Source: Lachnospiraceae bacterium
GTDB taxonomy: Bacteria; Bacillota; Clostridia; Lachnospirales; Lachnospiraceae
DNA length: 25,617 bases
Reading direction: 5' to 3'
Assembly: GCA_900766915.1 (NCBI GenBank)
Contig: CAAFXE010000255.1
Span: forward strand, 1 to 25,617
Shown: positions 14,508 to 22,578 of the stretch, piece after piece
Position numbering within the stretch: the first letter of the stretch is position 1
Layout of the letters: each line of letters starts with the position of its first letter
Program-made: the position numbers and the translations under genes
The notes under the pieces: model-generated
Database searches by the model: none
What the model saw: the letters and a program-made list of their open reading frames with translations, nothing else
Told to the model about the DNA's origin: nothing

Positions 14508-15949
14508 GAGTCATTGCAGTCGTAGGTTCCGGGGGAAAGACCACCAGGATTCATCTGTTGACCAGGCATTTTCTAAGGGAGGAAAAAAAGGTGCTGGTCA
14601 CAACGACCACCCATATGATGGCGGAGGAGGGCTGTGATCTTTCCGGAAATGTGGAAAACATCCGCAGGAAAATGAAAGACAGTGGATACTGTATGGCAGG
14701 ACTTCCCTGTGAAGATGGAAAAATGGGTCCTTTGCCGGAAAAAGTTTATGAGGAAGCGTGTGAACTGGCAGATGTGGTGCTGGTGGAGGCAGACGGAAGC
14801 AAAAGACTTCCTGTGAAATATCCGGCCCCTCAGGAACCTGTCATTCCGAAAAATACAACAGAGATCCATGTGGTGACAGGACTTTCCGCCCTGGGAAAAC
14901 CATTGAAGGAAGTGTGTCACCGTACAGAACCGGCATTACAGTGTCTGAAAGTGCAGGAGGATACGGTATTGCTGCCAATCCATGTACAGACGTTACTTAG
15001 AAAAGGCTACCTGGAGCCTTTGAGAGAAAAATATCCTGAAACGGAAATCCGTATCTGTCCGGCTCAGACGGGTACTCTCTACGAGAGAGTTGTAAGAGAG
15101 TTTCTACGAGAAGATGCGGATGTATCGATTCTTGATCCCCGGTGGTTTCGTACGAAAGAAAAACTGGTGATCTTAGGTGCCGGACATGTGGGCAGTAAGA
15201 CGGCACATTTGGGACATTTTCTGGATTTTGAGGTGATCGTCATTGATGACCGGCAGGAATTTGCCAATCGGGAGACTCTGCCTGATGCAGATTTTATCCA
15301 TTGTACGGAATTTGAGACAGTGGAAAAGTGTTTTCCTGAGGAGGAAAATACCTACTATGTAGTCGTGACCAGAGGCCATGGGGCGGATAAGATCTGTGTG
15401 GAGAAAATATTAAATCATGGAAAATATGCCTATGTGGGCATGATCGGAAGTAAGTTAAAGGTTCAAAAAACACTGGAAGATCTTCGAAAAGAGGGCTTTT
15501 CGGAAGAAGAGCTTTCAAAAATTCATGCTCCTATCGGCTTAAAGATTGGCGGCAGGACACCGGAGGAGATTGCCCTTAGCATTGCGGCAGAACTGGTTCA
15601 GGTGAAAAATCAGGCCACAGTCAGCAGTCTGTCCCATGAACTTCTGCACACAAAGGAGGAAGGGGTTCTTTGCATCATTACAGATAAAACAGGTTCCTCC
15701 CCCAGAGGAAAGGGCAGCATGATGCTGGTTACGAAGAAAGGGACCCTTGGAAGCATTGGGGGCGGTGTGCTGGAAAAGACTGTGATAGAAGAAGCAAAGA
15801 AAGTAAGGCAGATTACCACGAAAAGCTACAGCCTTTCCAATGAAGACAGTGCAAAGCTTGGCATGATCTGTGGCGGAACCAATGAAATCTTATTTGTTCC
15901 ATTGTATCAGCATTGCGGCCCTGCTAAATCTATGCTAGTATCAACGTAA
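14504..15949 (+). CDS. yqeC: YqeC-XdhC fusion: selenium-cofactor accessory protein with permuted XdhC module
   Basis: The protein has 481 residues and three parts. Residues 1-205 are YqeC, with a P-loop VVGSGGKTT (7-14) and VLVEADGSKRLPVK, a putative nucleotide-dependent selenium-cofactor protein. Residues from about 217 to 385 are the Rossmann domain usually found at the C-terminus of XdhC (LVILGAGHVG, IDDRQEFANRETLP, VVVTRGHGADK, GMIGSKLK, APIGLKIGGRTPEEIALSI). Residues from about 388 to the end are the XdhC_CoxI domain (GSSPRGKGSMMLV, GSIGGGVLE), usually N-terminal. XdhC proteins protect and sulfurate the Mo cofactor before insertion into xanthine dehydrogenase. Fusion to YqeC suggests a dedicated selenation chaperone. 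The ATG overlaps the yqeB stop by four bases; a longer start at 14438 lies inside yqeB and is rejected. Confidence 0.88.
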   Translation: MRVIAVVGSGGKTTRIHLLTRHFLREEKKVLVTTTTHMMAEEGCDLSGNVENIRRKMKDSGYCMAGLPCEDGKMGPLPEKVYEEACELADVVLVEADGSKRLPVKYPAPQEPVIPKNTTEIHVVTGLSALGKPLKEVCHRTEPALQCLKVQEDTVLLPIHVQTLLRKGYLEPLREKYPETEIRICPAQTGTLYERVVREFLREDADVSILDPRWFRTKEKLVILGAGHVGSKTAHLGHFLDFEVIVIDDRQEFANRETLPDADFIHCTEFETVEKCFPEEENTYYVVVTRGHGADKICVEKILNHGKYAYVGMIGSKLKVQKTLEDLRKEGFSEEELSKIHAPIGLKIGGRTPEEIALSIAAELVQVKNQATVSSLSHELLHTKEEGVLCIITDKTGSSPRGKGSMMLVTKKGTLGSIGGGVLEKTVIEEAKKVRQITTKSYSLSNEDSAKLGMICGGTNEILFVPLYQHCGPAKSMLVST

Positions 15950-15979
15950 ATACACAAAAGAAATCATAGGGGGATTATT

Positions 15980-16735
15980 TTGCTTACCATTAAAAACTAT
16001 GTGAAAGTAAACAGCCTGGAAGAGGCTTATGAATTAAATCAGAAAAAAACTTCCAGAGTTCTTGGAGGTACCTTATGGATGAAAATGGGAAAAAGATCCA
16101 TTCAGACAGCCATTGATTTATCGAATCTGGGACTAAATCAGATTGAGGAGACAGAAGATCAGTTTAAGATCGGCGCCATGGTGACTTTAAGACAGATAGA
16201 GACCCATCCGGCATTGAATACATATACCAGCGGTGCAGTGAAGGAATGTGTCCGTCACATTGTTGGGACACAGTTTCGCAATTGTGCAACGGTAGGAGGA
16301 AGTATTTTCGGAAGATTCGGTTTTTCCGATGTGCTCACCTGTTTCCTTGCCATGGATTCTTATGTGGAGCTTTATCCTACAGGAATCATTCCTTTGCAGG
16401 AATTTGCAAAGATGAAATATGGCAATGAAATTTTGGTTTCCCTCATCGTAAAGAAGAAACCAATGCAGATCGGTTATGAAACACTTCGAAATGAAGCGAC
16501 AGATTTCCCGGTGCTGGCAGTTTCAGTTGCAAAATGGGATGATACTTATCATGTATCTGTAGGTGCAAGACCGGCAAAAGCGGCTTTGATTACCACAGAA
16601 AAAATTGAGGATGCCAATGAAGTTGCCGGCCTGTTTACCTACGGCAGTAATTTCAGGGCAAGTAAGGAGTACCGAAGGTATATTGCCGGAGTACTGCTCC
16701 AAAGAATTTATGAGGGACTGGAGGAAAAGGGATGA
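15980..16735 (+). CDS. molybdenum hydroxylase FAD-binding subunit (xanthine dehydrogenase type)
   Basis: This 251-residue CoxM/XdhB-type subunit passes electrons from the iron-sulfur subunit to its acceptor through FAD. FAD-site segments are RVLGGTLWMKM (residues 26-36) and CATVGGSIFGRFGFSD (102-117), in the positions expected for the PF00941 fold, followed by a shortened CO-dehydrogenase flavoprotein C-terminal domain. It is smaller than the usual 280-300 residues, mainly at the C-terminus. The start codon is TTG, with a strong AGGGGGA seven bases upstream. It overlaps the next gene by four bases, so the three subunits are coupled. Confidence 0.9.
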   Translation: MLTIKNYVKVNSLEEAYELNQKKTSRVLGGTLWMKMGKRSIQTAIDLSNLGLNQIEETEDQFKIGAMVTLRQIETHPALNTYTSGAVKECVRHIVGTQFRNCATVGGSIFGRFGFSDVLTCFLAMDSYVELYPTGIIPLQEFAKMKYGNEILVSLIVKKKPMQIGYETLRNEATDFPVLAVSVAKWDDTYHVSVGARPAKAALITTEKIEDANEVAGLFTYGSNFRASKEYRRYIAGVLLQRIYEGLEEKG

Positions 16736-17196
16736 TCTTAAAATGCTTTATTAACGGAAAAGCAGTTACTGCTGATGTTCTTCCGGATATGGCTCTTTTG
16801 GAATTTGTCAGAAGTCAGGGATGCTACAGTGTAAAAAGAGGCTGTGAGACCTCCAACTGTGGTCTTTGTACTGTCTGGGTGGAAGGAACACCGGTGTTAT
16901 CCTGTTCCACACCGGCCATGCGTGTGGAAGGAAAGCATGTGACCACTTTGGAAGGTTTACAAAAAGAAGCAGAGGAGTTTGCTGCTTTCCTTGGAAATGA
17001 AGGTGCTGAGCAGTGTGGATTTTGTTCTCCGGGCTTTGTGATGAATGTGCTCGCCATGGTCCGTGAGCTTTCTGATCCCACAGAGGAAGAAATCAAAGAA
17101 TATCTGGCCGGTAATCTGTGTAGATGTACAGGCTATGTAGGTCAGCTTCGGGCAATCAAAAAATATCTGGCATGGAAGAAGGAGACGGAGGCGTAA
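16732..17196 (+). CDS. molybdenum hydroxylase 2Fe-2S subunit
   Basis: This 154-residue small subunit carries two [2Fe-2S] clusters. The plant-ferredoxin-type cluster uses Cys38, Cys43, Cys46 (GCETSNCGLC) and Cys58. The second, all-helical domain uses Cys95, Cys98 (QCGFCSPGF), Cys130 and Cys132 (NLCRCTGY). All eight ligands are present, and length is normal for the family. It sits between the FAD and Mo subunits, overlapping the former by four bases and lying three bases from the latter. Confidence 0.94.
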   Translation: MILKCFINGKAVTADVLPDMALLEFVRSQGCYSVKRGCETSNCGLCTVWVEGTPVLSCSTPAMRVEGKHVTTLEGLQKEAEEFAAFLGNEGAEQCGFCSPGFVMNVLAMVRELSDPTEEEIKEYLAGNLCRCTGYVGQLRAIKKYLAWKKETEA

Positions 17197-17199
17197 ATT

Positions 17200-19482
17200 A
17201 TGGCATATGTAGAAAAACCGATTATGAAAAAAGATGCCATGGCGCTGATTACAGGAAAGCCTGTTTATACACAAGACCTGGCACCAAAGGATGCCCTGGT
17301 AGTAAAGGTACTTCGAAGTCCTCATGCCAGTGCCATTATCAAAGAAATAAAAACGGACATCGCGAAGAAGGTTCCGGGCATTGAACTGATTCTGACCCAT
17401 GAAAACTGCCCGAAAAACCGTTTTACCCAGGCGGGACAGACCTATCCGGAGCCAAGTCCTTATGACAGATATATTCTGGAAGACAGAGTGCGTTTTGTCG
17501 GGGATGCAGTGGCAATCGTAGCAGGTGTGGATGAAAAATGTGTTGACCGTGCATTGAAAATGATTAAGGTCACCTATGAGGTTTTGGAACCGGTCCTTGA
17601 TTTTAGAAAAGCCAAGGACAACCCGATCCTGGTTCATCCGGAGGAAGACTGGGTGGCACATTGTCCCGTTGGGGCAGATAATAAAAGAAATCTGGTAGCC
17701 TGCGGAAGAGAGGGCGAGGGAGACGTAGAGGCTGTATTTGCAGACTGTGATCTGGTATTGGAAAGAACCTATCACACCAAAGCGAACTGTCAGACCATGA
17801 TGGAGACCTTCCGCTCCTATGCATATCTGGATGTTTATGGACGTCTGACGGTGGTAAGCTCTACCCAGATTCCATTCCATAACAGACGAATCCTTGGAAA
17901 TGCGCTGGGAATTCCAAAATCCAAAATTCGTGTGATCAAACCCCGTGTGGGCGGCGGTTTTGGTGCAAAACAGACCGGTGTTGCAGAAATCTATCCTGCA
18001 ATCGTTACCTGGATGACAGGAAAACCATCCGGGATCATCTATTCCAGAAGGGAAGCTATGATCGCAGGTTCTCCGCGTCATGAGATGGAAATTACCGTAA
18101 AGATGGGCCTTAGCAGGGAAGGAAAGGTACGTGCCATCCGTATGTATACCCTGTCCAATTCCGGAGCCTATGGAGAACACGGTCCGACAACGGTTGGTCT
18201 TACAGGACATAAGGCCATTCCAATCTATACACCGGAAGCCTTTGAATTTGTTTACGACGTGGTATATACCAATGTGCAGGCAGCGGGTGCTTATCGGGGA
18301 TACGGTGCGACACAGGGGTTATTTGCAGTAGAAAGTACTTTAAATGAAGCAGCAGATCAGCTGGGTATCGACCCGCTGGAGATCCGCCGTAAAAACTTCT
18401 TAAAGGTAGGACAGACCATGCCTGCTTATTACGGAGAGCTTTTGGAAAGCTGTACGGTTGAAGAATGTATGGAAACATGCCGTAAGATGATCGGATGGGA
18501 TGAAAAATTCCCGTCTAAAGATATGGGCAACGGCAAAGTACGGGGTGTAGGCGTGGGAATTGCCATGCAGGGTTCCGGTATTTCCGGTGTAGACGTAGGA
18601 AGCGTTACCATTAAAGTATCCGACGAAGGTCATTACAACCTGATGATCGGTGCGGCAGATATGGGTACAGGCTGTGATACGATCCTGGCACAGATGGCAG
18701 CAGACTGTCTGGACTGTGATGTGGACAATGTCATTGTCTATGGTGTAGATACCGATACGGCACCTTACGATTCCGGGTCCTATGCTTCCAGTACCACCTA
18801 TGTCACAGGTATGGCTGTGGTCAAAGCCTGTGAGGAATTAAAGAAAAAGATCTGTAAAATCGGAGCTTTGGCTTTGGAGGTTTCGGACCTTTCCGTTGAT
18901 TTTGATGGAGAGGCTGTGTATGTAAAGGACGCGGAAGAAAAACGCATCACATTGAAAGACATTTCTACAAAGAATATGTGTGGCTGTGTGGAAAACCTGG
19001 AAGCCACAGCATCTCATTCTTCTCCGAAATCACCGCCACCATTTATGGCAGGTATGGCAGAGGTAGAGGTTGATTTGGAAACCGGTAAGATCGATCTTGT
19101 TGATTACGTGGCCTGTGTAGACTGCGGTACCCCCATCAACCCGAATCTTGTCAGAGTACAGGCAGAGGGAGGTCTTGTACAGGGCATCGGAATGACTCTT
19201 TTTGAGGATGTGACCTACTCTAAGAGAGGAGCGATCATGGAAAATTCTCTGATGCAGTATAAGATTCCATGCCGTGTGGAAATTCCGAATATCCGAGTGG
19301 AGATCGTGGGAAGCTATGAACCCACCGGTCCTTTCGGAGCAAAGTCCGTGGGAGAGGTTGTCATCAATACACCGCTTCCGGCTATTGCACATGCGGTTTA
19401 TAATGCAACAGGTGTACGCTTTAGAGAACTGCCGATCACACCGGAAAAAGTAGTCAGAGGACTACATAAAATCGGAGAGTAA
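17200..19482 (+). CDS. molybdenum hydroxylase catalytic subunit (xanthine dehydrogenase type, probably selenium-dependent)
   Basis: The 760-residue Mo-cofactor subunit hydroxylates a heterocyclic or aldehyde substrate with water-derived oxygen. Family landmarks are an N-terminal a/b-hammerhead domain, the cofactor loop GGGFGAKQ (residues 251-258), AYRGYGATQ (364-372) with an active-site Arg, and the C-terminal GPFGAKSVGE whose Glu719 is the expected catalytic base. No UGA codon interrupts it, so any selenium is in the cofactor and not as selenocysteine. Neighbouring YqeB, YqeC-XdhC and MocA-like genes and the nearby selD operon place it among selenium-dependent molybdenum hydroxylases. xpt and a xanthine permease follow, so a purine substrate is plausible, but nicotinate-like substrates are not excluded. 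Confidence 0.9.
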   Translation: MAYVEKPIMKKDAMALITGKPVYTQDLAPKDALVVKVLRSPHASAIIKEIKTDIAKKVPGIELILTHENCPKNRFTQAGQTYPEPSPYDRYILEDRVRFVGDAVAIVAGVDEKCVDRALKMIKVTYEVLEPVLDFRKAKDNPILVHPEEDWVAHCPVGADNKRNLVACGREGEGDVEAVFADCDLVLERTYHTKANCQTMMETFRSYAYLDVYGRLTVVSSTQIPFHNRRILGNALGIPKSKIRVIKPRVGGGFGAKQTGVAEIYPAIVTWMTGKPSGIIYSRREAMIAGSPRHEMEITVKMGLSREGKVRAIRMYTLSNSGAYGEHGPTTVGLTGHKAIPIYTPEAFEFVYDVVYTNVQAAGAYRGYGATQGLFAVESTLNEAADQLGIDPLEIRRKNFLKVGQTMPAYYGELLESCTVEECMETCRKMIGWDEKFPSKDMGNGKVRGVGVGIAMQGSGISGVDVGSVTIKVSDEGHYNLMIGAADMGTGCDTILAQMAADCLDCDVDNVIVYGVDTDTAPYDSGSYASSTTYVTGMAVVKACEELKKKICKIGALALEVSDLSVDFDGEAVYVKDAEEKRITLKDISTKNMCGCVENLEATASHSSPKSPPPFMAGMAEVEVDLETGKIDLVDYVACVDCGTPINPNLVRVQAEGGLVQGIGMTLFEDVTYSKRGAIMENSLMQYKIPCRVEIPNIRVEIVGSYEPTGPFGAKSVGEVVINTPLPAIAHAVYNATGVRFRELPITPEKVVRGLHKIGE

Positions 19483-19483
19483 T

Positions 19484-20068
19484 ATGATATACATGATTTA
19501 TCTGGCGGCTGGCTTGTCCAGCCGCTATGGCAGTAACAAATTACTGGAAACAGTAGATGGAAAACCGATGTACCGGCATTTATTGGATATTTTAACGGTC
19601 ATGAAGGAAGAAGAATCAAACCGTTATGAGGTGATCGTGGTGACTGCCTATGACGAAATTGAAGAAGCTTTAAGAAAGCTTCCGGTGACCTGTGTCAGAA
19701 ATAAACAGCAGGAGCTTGGAATTTCCCATTCCATAGAGCTTGGTATCAGAGCCTGCGGGGAAACTTCTCCTCATGACCATTTTCTGTTTGCAGTGGCTGA
19801 TCAGCCTTATGTACAGGAGGATGAGCTGTTTGGGTTTATTCATATGTATCTTCGCTCCCACAAGGGAATCGGATGCCTAAGCTATGATGGGATTATGGGA
19901 AATCCTGTGATTTTTCAGGGAAAATATATACCGGAGCTTTTAGCACTTACAGGTGATACCGGTGGGAAAGCAGTTGTAAAGGCTCATCCCGAAGAAATAT
20001 TCCTTTATGAGGCGGATTCCGGGGAGAGTCTGAAGGACATAGATACGCCATTAGCGGCACAGCTATGA
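19484..20068 (+). CDS. mocA: MocA/YgfJ-type molybdenum cofactor nucleotidyltransferase
   Basis: This 194-residue NTP-transferase-like protein probably attaches CMP to molybdopterin to give the dinucleotide cofactor used by xanthine-dehydrogenase-type enzymes. It has LAAGLSSRYGSNKLL (residues 7-21), a variant of the AAGxSxRMGxxK nucleotide site, with Tyr at the usual Met position. FAVADQPYV near 95-103 is the metal-binding Asp motif, and GNPVIF and GDTGGKAVV follow as in the family. GGAG lies six bases before the ATG, one base after the catalytic-subunit stop. It closes the hydroxylase operon. In the literature YgfJ is counted as part of the selenium-dependent hydroxylase gene set. Confidence 0.9.
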   Translation: MIYMIYLAAGLSSRYGSNKLLETVDGKPMYRHLLDILTVMKEEESNRYEVIVVTAYDEIEEALRKLPVTCVRNKQQELGISHSIELGIRACGETSPHDHFLFAVADQPYVQEDELFGFIHMYLRSHKGIGCLSYDGIMGNPVIFQGKYIPELLALTGDTGGKAVVKAHPEEIFLYEADSGESLKDIDTPLAAQL

Positions 20069-20119
20069 TTGCCGGTGTCTGTCCTGAAAACAATTCCTGA
20101 AGAACTTTCAAAAATTGGC

Positions 20120-20148
20120 TTAACAAATCAATAGTTTCGTAGTAGAAT
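20120..20148 (+). promoter_or_regulatory. candidate xpt promoter
   Basis: TTAACA, a 17-base spacer and TAGAAT (20143-20148) lie just before xpt, giving a leader of only about 30 bases. That is too short for a purine riboswitch, and none of its conserved loops was found. Confidence 0.5.
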
Positions 20149-20183
20149 ATACAGCAACTTATGCGATTTATTAGAGGAGACGG

Positions 20184-20768
20184 ATGATGAAGTTATTAGA
20201 AGAACGTATTCGAAAAGATGGTGTTGTAAAAAAGGGAAATGTATTAAAGGTGGACAGTTTCCTGAATCATCAGATGGATGTTGAATTATTTGATAAAATG
20301 GGAGCAGAATTTAAGCGTTTATTTGCAGATAAGCCAATCAATAAAATTCTCACCATAGAAGCATCCGGTATCGGGATTGCCTGTGTGGCCGCACAGCATT
20401 TTAAAGTGCCGGTAGTATTTGCAAAGAAAACCCATAGCATCAATCTGGATGGCGAAATGTATACCGCTAAGATTGAGTCCTTTACTCATAAAAGAGTGTA
20501 TGATGTGATCGTTTCCAAAAAGTTTATCAGTCCTGATGACCACATTCTGATCATCGATGACTTTCTTGCAAACGGATGTGCTGTAAAAGGACTGATTGAG
20601 CTGATCCAGGCAGCAGGAGCCACTGTGGAAGGTGTGGGAATTGCCATTGAAAAGGGTCAGCAGGTAGGCGGAAGAGAATTAAGAGCCCAGGGACTGCAGG
20701 TAGAATCCCTTGCCATCATTGAAAGTATGAATGATGAGACCGGCGAAATCGTATTTCGTCAGCAATAA
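20184..20768 (+). CDS. xpt: xanthine phosphoribosyltransferase
   Basis: This 194-residue cytoplasmic enzyme converts xanthine and PRPP to XMP for purine salvage. It has the type I PRTase PRPP loop ILIIDDFLANGCAV (residues 121-134) and follows XPRT closely: MKLLEERIRKDG at the start, KVDSFLNHQMD, LTIEASGIGIA and VFAKKTHSIN. AGGAG precedes two adjacent ATG codons (20184, 20187), either of which could be used. The xanthine/uracil permease starts 72 bases downstream without an obvious terminator, so the pair is probably cotranscribed. Confidence 0.95.
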   Translation: MMKLLEERIRKDGVVKKGNVLKVDSFLNHQMDVELFDKMGAEFKRLFADKPINKILTIEASGIGIACVAAQHFKVPVVFAKKTHSINLDGEMYTAKIESFTHKRVYDVIVSKKFISPDDHILIIDDFLANGCAVKGLIELIQAAGATVEGVGIAIEKGQQVGGRELRAQGLQVESLAIIESMNDETGEIVFRQQ

Positions 20769-20840
20769 TTATTTAGTTTGCCCGCTATTAAAACGGAGTG
20801 AACAGTAACCATTTACCTGAAGAACAAAAGGAGAAAACAC

Positions 20841-22178
20841 ATGGGATCGAAAAGAGCCAGTGACATCAATAACATTTACAGCCTGGATGGAAGAGTGCCG
20901 ATATTAAAGGCAATCCCTTTTGGATTGCAGCACGTTCTTGCCATGTTTGTAGCAAATTTAACCCCCATTACCCTGATCGCAGCCGCTGCACGGCCTGAAT
21001 TATCAACAGGGCAGATCGCAGTACTTTTGCAAAATGCCATGTTCGTGGCCGGAATCGCTACTTTGATCCAGCTGTTTCCGGTTTGGAAAGTGGGAGCGAA
21101 GCTTCCCATCGTGATGGGTGTCAGCTTTACATTCGTGACAGTACTTTGTACAGTAGGTGCAAACTACGGCTATCCGGCAGTCGTGGGTGCTGTACTGGTA
21201 GGTGGAATTTTTGAAGGAACCCTGGGTCTGTTTGCAAAGTACTGGAGAAAGATCATCAGCCCTATTGTGGCTGCATCAGTGGTGACCGCCATTGGTTTTT
21301 CTTTGTTTACCGTAGGTGCCCGTTCCTTTGGCGGGGGTTATGCAGAGGATTTCGGTTCCGTTCAGAATCTGACCATTGCGGGTGTAACCTTAGTTACCTG
21401 TCTTGCATGGAACATTTTTGCAAAGGGATATATCCGACAGCTTTCCGTGTTGGCAGGTTTGATCGTGGGTTATCTTGTAGCGATCCTTTTTGGAAAAGTG
21501 GATCTAAGTATGATCTTTTCTGGAGGATTCATTGCTTTGCCCCATTTGCTTCCATTTAAACCGGAATTTAACCTTGGAGCGATTGCTTCTGTAGCCATTA
21601 TTTTTATTGTATCGTCAGCGGAAACCATTGGCGATACCTCAGCCATGGTAGCCAGTGGATTAAACAGAGATATTACGGATGAGGAAATTTCAGGATCGTT
21701 AGCCTGTGATGGGTATGCATCCGCCATTTCTTCCTTATTTGGATGTCCACCGGTTACATCCTTTTCCCAGAACGTGGGACTGATTGCCATGACAAAGGTA
21801 GTCAATCGATATACCATTGCCACAGGTGCGGTGTGCATGCTTCTTGCTGGTCTTTTGCCGCCAATCGGTAACTTTTTTGCATCGTTGCCTGACGCAGTCT
21901 TAGGCGGATGTACCATCATGATGTTTGGTACGATCCTCACTTCCGGTATGGAAATGATTGCAAAATGCGGATTTACCCAGAGGAACATTACCATCGTATC
22001 CCTCTCCCTTGCCATTGGTATCGGATTTACCACAGCCAGTGAAGTGGGCATCTGGGCAGCATTTCCGGAAGCAGTTCAGACAGTATTTGCATCTAATGTG
22101 GTCGCAGTGGTGTTTGTCATGTCAATCGTCTTAAATCTGATCCTTCCAAAGGATATGGAGATGAAAACGACGAAATAG
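20841..22178 (+). CDS. xanthine/uracil permease, NCS2 (NAT) family
   Basis: This 445-residue integral membrane transporter for purine or pyrimidine bases probably has 14 hydrophobic segments. The NAT features are present: the QHVLAMF helix 1 motif, SSAETIGDTSAM with the substrate-binding Glu, and SFSQNVGLIAMTKVVNR, which is the NAT signature region. Its position after xpt points to xanthine as the main substrate, like PbuX, although uracil or urate cannot be excluded. GGAG lies eight bases before the ATG. An intrinsic terminator follows. Confidence 0.92.
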   Translation: MGSKRASDINNIYSLDGRVPILKAIPFGLQHVLAMFVANLTPITLIAAAARPELSTGQIAVLLQNAMFVAGIATLIQLFPVWKVGAKLPIVMGVSFTFVTVLCTVGANYGYPAVVGAVLVGGIFEGTLGLFAKYWRKIISPIVAASVVTAIGFSLFTVGARSFGGGYAEDFGSVQNLTIAGVTLVTCLAWNIFAKGYIRQLSVLAGLIVGYLVAILFGKVDLSMIFSGGFIALPHLLPFKPEFNLGAIASVAIIFIVSSAETIGDTSAMVASGLNRDITDEEISGSLACDGYASAISSLFGCPPVTSFSQNVGLIAMTKVVNRYTIATGAVCMLLAGLLPPIGNFFASLPDAVLGGCTIMMFGTILTSGMEMIAKCGFTQRNITIVSLSLAIGIGFTTASEVGIWAAFPEAVQTVFASNVVAVVFVMSIVLNLILPKDMEMKTTK

Positions 22179-22192
22179 TAATATATAGAATT

Positions 22193-22239
22193 GGCACTGA
22201 TTCATAGTTAAGAAAAACTACGAAGCAGTGCCTATTTTT
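22193..22239 (+). terminator. intrinsic terminator after the permease gene
   Basis: GGCACTG (22193-22199) pairs with CAGTGCC (22226-22232), and inside it TAGTT pairs with AACTA. Five T follow at 22235-22239. This is a bulged but convincing rho-independent terminator. Confidence 0.8.
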
Positions 22240-22247
22240 AAAGTTCA

Positions 22248-22472
22248 GTGGAAAGAGATGAGGTGTTTGGAGTGCTGTTATCTACATTTAATAAAGAGCT
22301 ATATGAGAAAAACCTGAAGGAAGATGCATTTAAGGATGGGAGAAAGGAAGGAGCAACATATATTCTGGTAAAACAGGTATGTGCAAAGCTTTCCAAGGGA
22401 TATTCAGAGGAAAAAATTGCGGAGCAGTTGGAAATAGAGCTTTCTCAAATCAAAGAAATTGGAGGAGGTTAA
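22248..22472 (+). pseudogene. Rpn-family protein remnant (C-terminal fragment)
   Basis: A 74-residue frame opening with GTG just after an in-frame stop. The sequence ELYEKNLKEDAFKDGRKEGA, then KLSKGYSEEKIAEQLEIELSQIKEI, matches the charged helix plus helix-turn-helix-like tail of clostridial Rpn/transposase-like proteins, and resembles the tail of the partial gene at the start of the window (KLAKGQSPEMIAEALEED). There is no nuclease domain and no ribosome site. It is most likely a decayed leftover of a full gene, now held between a terminator and a long palindrome. A functional small protein cannot be excluded. Confidence 0.55.
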
Positions 22473-22475
22473 GTG

Positions 22476-22509
22476 AAAGTAGGGTACGGTGCGAACCGTA
22501 CCCTACTTT
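22476..22509. repeat. perfect 15-bp palindromic hairpin without a T-run
   Basis: AAAGTAGGGTACGGT (22476-22490) and ACCGTACCCTACTTT (22495-22509) form a perfect stem with a GCGA tetraloop of the stable GNRA class. Neither strand has a following T-tract, so it is not a standard terminator. It starts four bases after the Rpn remnant stop. Confidence 0.7.
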
Positions 22510-22517
22510 GGAGAACC

Positions 22518-22578
22518 AGAGAGATATGGTAGATCCATCGTTATTAAAATAGTGGATCTGTCTGTTAAGGACCTCTCT
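22518..22578. repeat. two-part inverted repeat downstream of selD
   Basis: AGAGAG (22518-22523) pairs with CTCTCT (22573-22578), and AGATCCA (22531-22537) pairs with TGGATCT (22553-22559). The outer arm touches the selD stop codon. It may act as a transcript end or stability structure for selD, though no strong T-run follows on the minus strand. Confidence 0.45.

Noticed and set aside
16957..18210. Long minus-strand open frame of 417 codons
   Set aside because: It lies antisense across the 2Fe-2S and Mo subunit genes, which have strong family matches. Its translation is rich in Cys, His and Phe with no domain or ribosome site.
12413..20068. Integration of the hydroxylase operon as an island at tRNA-Trp
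   Set aside because: No integrase and no duplicated tRNA 3' end were found in the window, and base composition does not change visibly.
20790..20840. Possible sixth repeat copy in the permease leader (GTGAACAGTAACC)
   Set aside because: Only one arm-like word matches and no partner arm is present, so it is not counted.
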